A DNA stretch of 36,282 bases, from the NCBI GenBank assembly GCA_029936935.1, contig JAPYRQ010000018.1:1-36282 (forward strand). Direction: 5' to 3'. This stretch comes from Dehalococcoidia bacterium. GTDB taxonomy: Bacteria; Chloroflexota; Dehalococcoidia; Lucifugimonadales; UBA1127. This document shows, in pieces, positions 32,333 to 36,282 of this stretch. The position numbers and the translations under genes were made by a program. Each line of letters begins with the position of its first letter. Position 1 is the first letter of the stretch. Below the pieces are notes generated by a model, which worked only from the letters and a program-made list of their open reading frames with translations, had not been told where the DNA came from and ran no database searches.

Positions 32333-33963
32333 TATTCGATGGAGACCAGGTAGTGGTAGTGGGGTTGGCCGCCGTGTATGGCCTCAACCTCCGTGCCGGG
32401 GTGGGCGGTCCGCAGGCCCTCCACCGCATCGTTGGCTTCCTCTTCTGAGATATCGTCGCCCCAGTAGAGCGTGACCAGTGATCCAGCTTCGGGAGCAGCG
32501 GCATGTACCAACGATATCAGGGCATCGTGATGCGAGGCTGCAGTCTCAACCAGCTTTCCTTCCAGCAGACCCATGACCTGCCCGCTCTGCACCTGTGCCC
32601 CGTCCACCTGGGCGTCACGCACCGCTGTGACTACCTCGCCACACAGCAACGTAGATACGCTGCGAGTCATGGTTTCGGCGTTGTCCTCGATGCTTTCTTC
32701 CGGCGAGTACGCCAGCATCCCGGCGATGCCCTGTGGCAGCGTCTTGCTGGGGACAACGAGCACTGGGATGGTCGCTAGCTCTGCCGCCTGCTGCGCTGCG
32801 GGCACCACGTTGGAGTTGTTCGGCAGGAGTATCGCGGAGTCGACATGGAGGGCGTCGATGGCGTCCAGCAACTCCTGGCAACTGGGGTTCATGGTCTGCC
32901 CTCCGTTCACGATGACCCCCACGCCCAGGCTGCGGAAGACGGCTTCCAAACCTGATCCCTGCACTACGGCCACCACACCCAGCGGGGATGAGGGGAGTTC
33001 GTCGTGGTGCGCGGCTTGGAACTCCTGGTGTTGGGCGTCCATGCTCTCGATCTTGATTTGATCAACAACCCCCCACGACTTCGAAAGCTCCACCAGGGCG
33101 TCTGGTTCTAGGGTGTGGGCGTGGACGCGGACGAGAGTCTCGTCGCCAATGACCACAGTGGATTCTGCCATCACGCTTATGCGCTCCCGAAAGTCGTCGG
33201 GGTCCAACCCCTGGCCGCTGATGACGAACTGAGTGCAGAAGCCATAAACCTCTGATTCAATCGAGTCCAGAAAGCTGGGGTCGACGTGTCTTGTGACCTC
33301 GTTCAGCTCCAGAACCACGTCCGAAAGATCATCGCCCCGCAGCGCTCGCAGTGCACCTTCAAGGATCAACGCAAAGCCCTCGCCTCCGGCGTCGACAACA
33401 CCCGCGGCTTTGAGCACGGGCAACTGCGATGGCGTCTGGGCAACCGCTTCCCGACAAGCTTCTAAAGCCTTGCCAAGGACGGCAGTGATGTCGGCGTCAG
33501 GCGATTTGCTTGATGCTTGCATCGCTTCCGCGCTCATGCGAATGACGGTCAGCATTGTGCCCTCAACCGGGTTGCTGACGGCACGGTAGGTATCGATGCC
33601 ACCCTCGATGAAGGCAGTAGCCACAAGCGAAGCATCGGCGTTGGCATGTCCATCGAAGGTGCGGGCCAGGCCTCGAACGAACTGAGAGAAGATGACGCCG
33701 CTGTTTCCCCTGGCTCCAAGGAGAGCGCCGTGGGCTGCCGCATTGGCGACTTCACTGAGCGAGGAGCCGGGGACGGTTTTTGCCTCATCGACAACGGCAC
33801 GAAGGGAGAGGAGCATGTTGGTGCCTGTATCGCCATCGGGGACAGGAAAGACGTTCAGGGCGTTGATAGCCTCAACGTTGGCTTCCAGCACCTGAGCGCC
33901 GGCGGAGAGCATTGTGCGCAGTCCGTCTCCGTCCAACCTCATCACCAATGATGATTTGTCCAT
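32332..33963 (-). CDS. FakA-like DAK2-domain fatty acid kinase
   Basis: ATG at 33963 after GGAGG gives 543 residues. The N-terminal DAK2 domain starts with ANVEAINALNVFPVPDGDTGTNMLLSL, whose Asp43 and Asp45 coordinate Mg-ATP, then AHGALLGARGNSGVIFSQF. The middle region has the HTLEPDALVELSKSWG motif, and the C-terminal third is a DegV-like part. This is the YloV/FakA layout: with FakB (DegV) it phosphorylates fatty acids. Divergent rpmB with DAK2 genes is a common Gram-positive arrangement (rpmB-yloU-yloV). yloU is not seen here. Confidence 0.9.
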   Translation of the reverse strand: MDKSSLVMRLDGDGLRTMLSAGAQVLEANVEAINALNVFPVPDGDTGTNMLLSLRAVVDEAKTVPGSSLSEVANAAAHGALLGARGNSGVIFSQFVRGLARTFDGHANADASLVATAFIEGGIDTYRAVSNPVEGTMLTVIRMSAEAMQASSKSPDADITAVLGKALEACREAVAQTPSQLPVLKAAGVVDAGGEGFALILEGALRALRGDDLSDVVLELNEVTRHVDPSFLDSIESEVYGFCTQFVISGQGLDPDDFRERISVMAESTVVIGDETLVRVHAHTLEPDALVELSKSWGVVDQIKIESMDAQHQEFQAAHHDELPSSPLGVVAVVQGSGLEAVFRSLGVGVIVNGGQTMNPSCQELLDAIDALHVDSAILLPNNSNVVPAAQQAAELATIPVLVVPSKTLPQGIAGMLAYSPEESIEDNAETMTRSVSTLLCGEVVTAVRDAQVDGAQVQSGQVMGLLEGKLVETAASHHDALISLVHAAAPEAGSLVTLYWGDDISEEEANDAVEGLRTAHPGTEVEAIHGGQPHYHYLVSIE

Positions 33964-34069
33964 GACATCCTCCACGGTGGGTGCTATTCAGCTTGCCCAA
34001 GGGAAAAGCCTATGGTACAGTAATCGTTAGTCTTCATCCAAGCGAAACACCATTGTAAAAGGGCAGAAC

Positions 34070-34261
34070 ATGGCGAGTTGTCAGGTATGCGGTAAAGTCG
34101 GAAGCTCCGGCCACAATGTTAGCCATGCGAAACGGCGAACGAACACTCGTTGGTTGCCCAATGTGCATCGCGCAACAATGGTGATAAACGGACAGCGTCA
34201 GCGAGTCAAGGCCTGTACACGTTGCATCCGTAGTCAGTACAAGTCCGCCAAGGTTAAGTAA
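34070..34261 (+). CDS. rpmB: Ribosomal protein L28
   Basis: The protein has 63 residues with ATG at 34070. It shows the L28 pattern CQVCGKVGSSGHNVSHAKRRTNTRWLPNVHRA and ends KACTRCIRSQYKSAKVK. Two CxxC pairs (CQVC and CTRC) form the zinc-binding (C+) type. It is a structural component of the 50S subunit. Its start is divergent from the FakA-like gene by 106 bp. A GC-rich CCGG repeat follows the stop but lacks a clear T-run, so no terminator is assigned. Confidence 0.95.
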   Translation: MASCQVCGKVGSSGHNVSHAKRRTNTRWLPNVHRATMVINGQRQRVKACTRCIRSQYKSAKVK

Positions 34262-34323
34262 CCCCGGCGGAACCCCCGGAGTTCTCTTCAAGCACATGTA
34301 CACCACCCTGGTAGTCGTGTGCC

Positions 34324-35001
34324 CTAAATACTGGGGATGCTTTCACGCAATCGAGCAACAGCCTCAGCCACGCTCTCACGATCGTTGTAGATAGCAGAAC
34401 CCGCAACCAACACCGTAGCCCCTGCCTCCACCACTTGCGCCACCGTGTTCACGTTTATGCCGCCATCCACCTCTAGCTCCGCGTCCAGAGAAAGCTCGTC
34501 TAGCAACGCGCGCAGCTTACGGACCTTGGGCACCACCGACGGGATGAATTTTTGGGCAGGGAAGCCCGGGTTCACCGTCATAGCGAGTACCAGGTCAACG
34601 TCCGAAAGTACCTCTTCGATGGCACTGATCGGCGTTCCGGGGTTCAGCGCGACGCCTGCACGGACGCCGGATTCCTTGATCTGATTGATGACGCGATGCA
34701 GGTGTGTACACGCCTCGACATGCACCGTCAGGATCGATGCCCCTGCTTTGGCGAAGTCCGGAATGAGCTGGTCTGGTGATGTGATCATGAGGTGGACATC
34801 CAGCGGGATGTCCGTCCTTGCCCGGAGAGCATCGACGACAAGAGGGCCAAAGGTGAGCGTGGGGACAAAGTGTCCATCCATCACGTCTACGTGGATGTAA
34901 TCCGCACCTGCTGCCACTGCCATGTCCACCTGTTCACCATAGGCTGCCGGGTCTGCCGAAAGGATGGATGGTGACAGTTTGATGCGGGCAGTTTCCGGCA
35001 T
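34324..35001 (-). CDS. rpe: Ribulose-phosphate 3-epimerase
   Basis: ATG at 35001 after AGGAGAG gives 225 residues; a longer upstream frame lacks a ribosome-binding site. The TIM-barrel signatures are present: KLSPSILSADPAAYGEQV, DYIHVDVMDGHFVPTLTFGP with metal-site His and Asp, LDVHLMI, ALNPGTP, MTVNPGFPAQKFIP and LEVDGGIN. It interconverts ribulose-5-phosphate and xylulose-5-phosphate in the pentose phosphate pathway in the cytosol. It lies convergent with rpmB. Confidence 0.95.
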   Translation of the reverse strand: MPETARIKLSPSILSADPAAYGEQVDMAVAAGADYIHVDVMDGHFVPTLTFGPLVVDALRARTDIPLDVHLMITSPDQLIPDFAKAGASILTVHVEACTHLHRVINQIKESGVRAGVALNPGTPISAIEEVLSDVDLVLAMTVNPGFPAQKFIPSVVPKVRKLRALLDELSLDAELEVDGGINVNTVAQVVEAGATVLVAGSAIYNDRESVAEAVARLRESIPSI

Positions 35002-35107
35002 GATTACTCTCCTGTGGCTACAGACGTCTTTCACTAGAGGCACAGATATGATACAACATGACGTGCTCTAGCTCCCATTACACATAAGGAAAGTTGGCCT
35101 CACCGCT

Positions 35108-35971
35108 TTGTCTCCCGCAATCTTCGCAGTATCGGCCGGGCTGTTCTTCGCCCTCTCATCTATCTATACAAGATGGGGTCTGGAGCGGGCCAGCAGCGGA
35201 TCTGCCGTCCTGATTACCGCCCTTGCGAACGTTGTAATTTTCTGGCCGCTGTTCCTCATCTTCGCTCCCTTCGAAAGCATCTCAAGTTGGGCTGTGCTCG
35301 CCTTCATCGGAGCAGGCGCTTCTGGGCCGTTCCTTGGCCGCTTGTTACTTTTCACCGGCATGGCCAGGGTGGGCGTTTCCGTAGCCACTCCCCTGTACAA
35401 CATCCAGGTGCTCTTTGCCGTGATTGGCGGCGTTATCTTTTTCAATGAGACGCTGACTCCCTTTGTGGGCCTGGGCACGGTGGTGTTGCTGAGCGGTGTA
35501 GCAATGCTGAGCCTGGACGCCTCCGGCGGGAACAAGGATCAGCCGAGACGCCTTAAAGACCTGGCATTTCCGCTGGCCTCTGGATTCTTCTTCGCTGTCT
35601 CCTTCATGCTCAGGAAATGGGGTTTGGAGATCAAGCCGGAAGTGTACCTGGGTCTGGCGATGATGGCCTCCACGTCATTCTTCACTGCCTTTGTCGTCGG
35701 GCCGATTCAAGGGAAGCCGCTATCCTTTCCCAAAGGCCATCCCCTGGTGATGTTTGCGATTGCGGGACTCCTGACGAACGTGGCGCAGCTGTTCAGTCTT
35801 AACGCCATCCTGAAAGGCGATCTTGTGGTGGTCATTCCGCTGCAGAACACGCAGCCGCTCTTTGCGTTGTTGTTCACCGCGTTGTTCCTGCGAAAGCTTG
35901 AACGAATCACTAAGGTGGTGGTCGCTGGGGCGATGCTGGTGGTAGCTGGGGCGGTGTTGGTCAACTTCTAA
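35108..35971 (+). CDS. EamA (DMT superfamily) transporter
   Basis: The protein has 287 residues and about ten hydrophobic helices in two EamA repeats. The start at TTG 35108 follows AAGGAAAG at a rather long distance. First repeat: AIFAVSAGLFFALSSIYTRWGLERASSGSAVLI, then GASGPFLGRLLLFTGMARVGVSVATPLYNIQVLFAVIGGVIFFNE. Second repeat: LAFPLASGFFFAVSFMLRKWGLEI and LNAILKGDLVVVIPLQNTQPLFALLFTALFLRKLERIT. Drug/metabolite-type transporters carry small solutes such as amino acids, and the cargo cannot be told. A strong terminator follows. Confidence 0.85.
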   Translation: MSPAIFAVSAGLFFALSSIYTRWGLERASSGSAVLITALANVVIFWPLFLIFAPFESISSWAVLAFIGAGASGPFLGRLLLFTGMARVGVSVATPLYNIQVLFAVIGGVIFFNETLTPFVGLGTVVLLSGVAMLSLDASGGNKDQPRRLKDLAFPLASGFFFAVSFMLRKWGLEIKPEVYLGLAMMASTSFFTAFVVGPIQGKPLSFPKGHPLVMFAIAGLLTNVAQLFSLNAILKGDLVVVIPLQNTQPLFALLFTALFLRKLERITKVVVAGAMLVVAGAVLVNF

Positions 35972-35990
35972 CAGGAAGCGAATCACATAA

Positions 35991-36032
35991 AAAAAGAACC
36001 CCGTCCCAATGCTTCGGGACGGGGTTCTTTTT
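35991..36032. terminator. Bidirectional intrinsic terminator
   Basis: AAAAAGAACCCCGTCCC (35991-36007) pairs perfectly with its 17-base complement at 36016-36032 around an 8-nt loop, with A-run and T-run ends. It serves both the EamA gene and the convergent hydrolase. Confidence 0.92.
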
Positions 36033-36043
36033 ATCCTGCTGAC

Positions 36044-36282
36044 TTAGCTAAGGTGCTTGCCAAAGAAGGTGAGGGTCCTGGGCCAGGCGTCCTCAGATGC
36101 TTCCTTGTTGTAGCTTCCACGGTCATCGCAGAAGAAGCCGTGACCGGCGCCCTTGTAGATGTGGAATTCCCCATCTTTGCCGGCACCTTTAAGAGCCGCT
36201 TCAATCTTGTTGACATGGGCAGGCGGAATTCCAGCGTCGTCTTCCCCAAAGAATCCGATGACGGGGCAGGCAACCTTGGAAG
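36044..36282 (-). CDS. Dienelactone hydrolase family protein (C-terminal part)
   Basis: The minus strand from the right edge to TAA at 36044-36046 encodes the last 79 residues of an alpha/beta hydrolase. CPVIGFFGEDDAGIPPAHVNKIE contains the catalytic Asp region, and FHIYKGAGHGFFCDDRG contains the catalytic His. This is the dienelactone hydrolase pattern; the nucleophile Cys and N-terminus lie outside the window. Such enzymes open lactone rings in chlorocatechol breakdown, but many have other ester substrates. Confidence 0.88.
   Translation of the reverse strand, partial: SKVACPVIGFFGEDDAGIPPAHVNKIEAALKGAGKDGEFHIYKGAGHGFFCDDRGSYNKEASEDAWPRTLTFFGKHLS

Noticed and set aside
1-36282. CRISPR array, prophage or IS element
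   Set aside because: I saw no regularly spaced repeats, transposase or phage structural genes; the repeats found are short intergenic palindromes.

Overview
The window looks like chromosomal DNA of a free-living bacterium of moderate to high G+C with short intergenic gaps. I infer a member of the Chloroflexota, perhaps a SAR202 or Dehalococcoidia relative. The reasons are two phthalate-dioxygenase-type Rieske oxygenases, ring-cleavage-type VOC proteins and an amidohydrolase next to a reductive-dehalogenase-like protein, together with a Gram-positive-style rpmB / DAK2 kinase pair. Taxonomy is an inference from gene content; no rRNA is present.

Layout. 1-1.8 kb: the start of an M20 amidohydrolase gene and a TPR lipoprotein, both on the minus strand. 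2-12 kb: a catabolic and accessory block with an ArsM-like methyltransferase interrupted by an in-frame TGA, a two-domain VOC dioxygenase-like protein, a YciI-like protein, an amidohydrolase, PlsY, a DinB-like protein, two Rieske oxygenases in convergent orientation, a small VOC protein also interrupted by an in-frame TGA, and an amidase with a GatC-like partner. 12-19 kb: an MMPL/RND exporter with a small lipoprotein, a DEAD-box helicase with a long Pro/Gln-rich N-terminal region, and an MmgE/PrpD protein. 18.5-22 kb: a VanZ-like membrane protein overlapping a reductive-dehalogenase-like gene, tRNA-Asp, a thioredoxin/TlpA-like protein with an in-frame TGA in its redox motif, and a glutaredoxin-like protein. 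22-26 kb: a small unknown gene, a MerR/HspR-like regulator, and a copper block (YHS protein, CopA ATPase, CsoR with a probable operator). 26-36 kb: a TauE/SafE-like permease, Lon, a CvpA-LEA fusion, TatA, DegV, a methyltransferase, a FakA-like kinase, ribosomal protein L28, Rpe, an EamA transporter, and part of a dienelactone hydrolase.

The main result is a set of candidate selenoproteins. Three genes (1965-2825 +, 8454-8909 -, 20881-21603 -) each carry one in-frame TGA. In each the reading frame, family similarity and C-terminal motifs continue past the TGA, and a hairpin follows it. In the methyltransferase the TGA replaces a Cys that I recall as conserved in the family, and a perfect 7-bp stem with a UGGGU loop follows. 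In the thioredoxin-like protein the TGA lies in WASW-U-A-C-R, followed by a hairpin whose loop begins GG. The VOC case is weaker. Ordinary gene calling would truncate all three.

Possible cooperation between genes: FakA (32332-33963) with DegV/FakB (30695-31537) would make acyl-phosphate from free fatty acids, and PlsY (5633-6253) uses acyl-phosphate. CsoR, CopA and the YHS protein form a copper-response unit. The Rieske, VOC, amidohydrolase, amidase and MmgE/PrpD genes suggest breakdown of aromatic or other oxidised organic compounds, but no substrate can be named from sequence.
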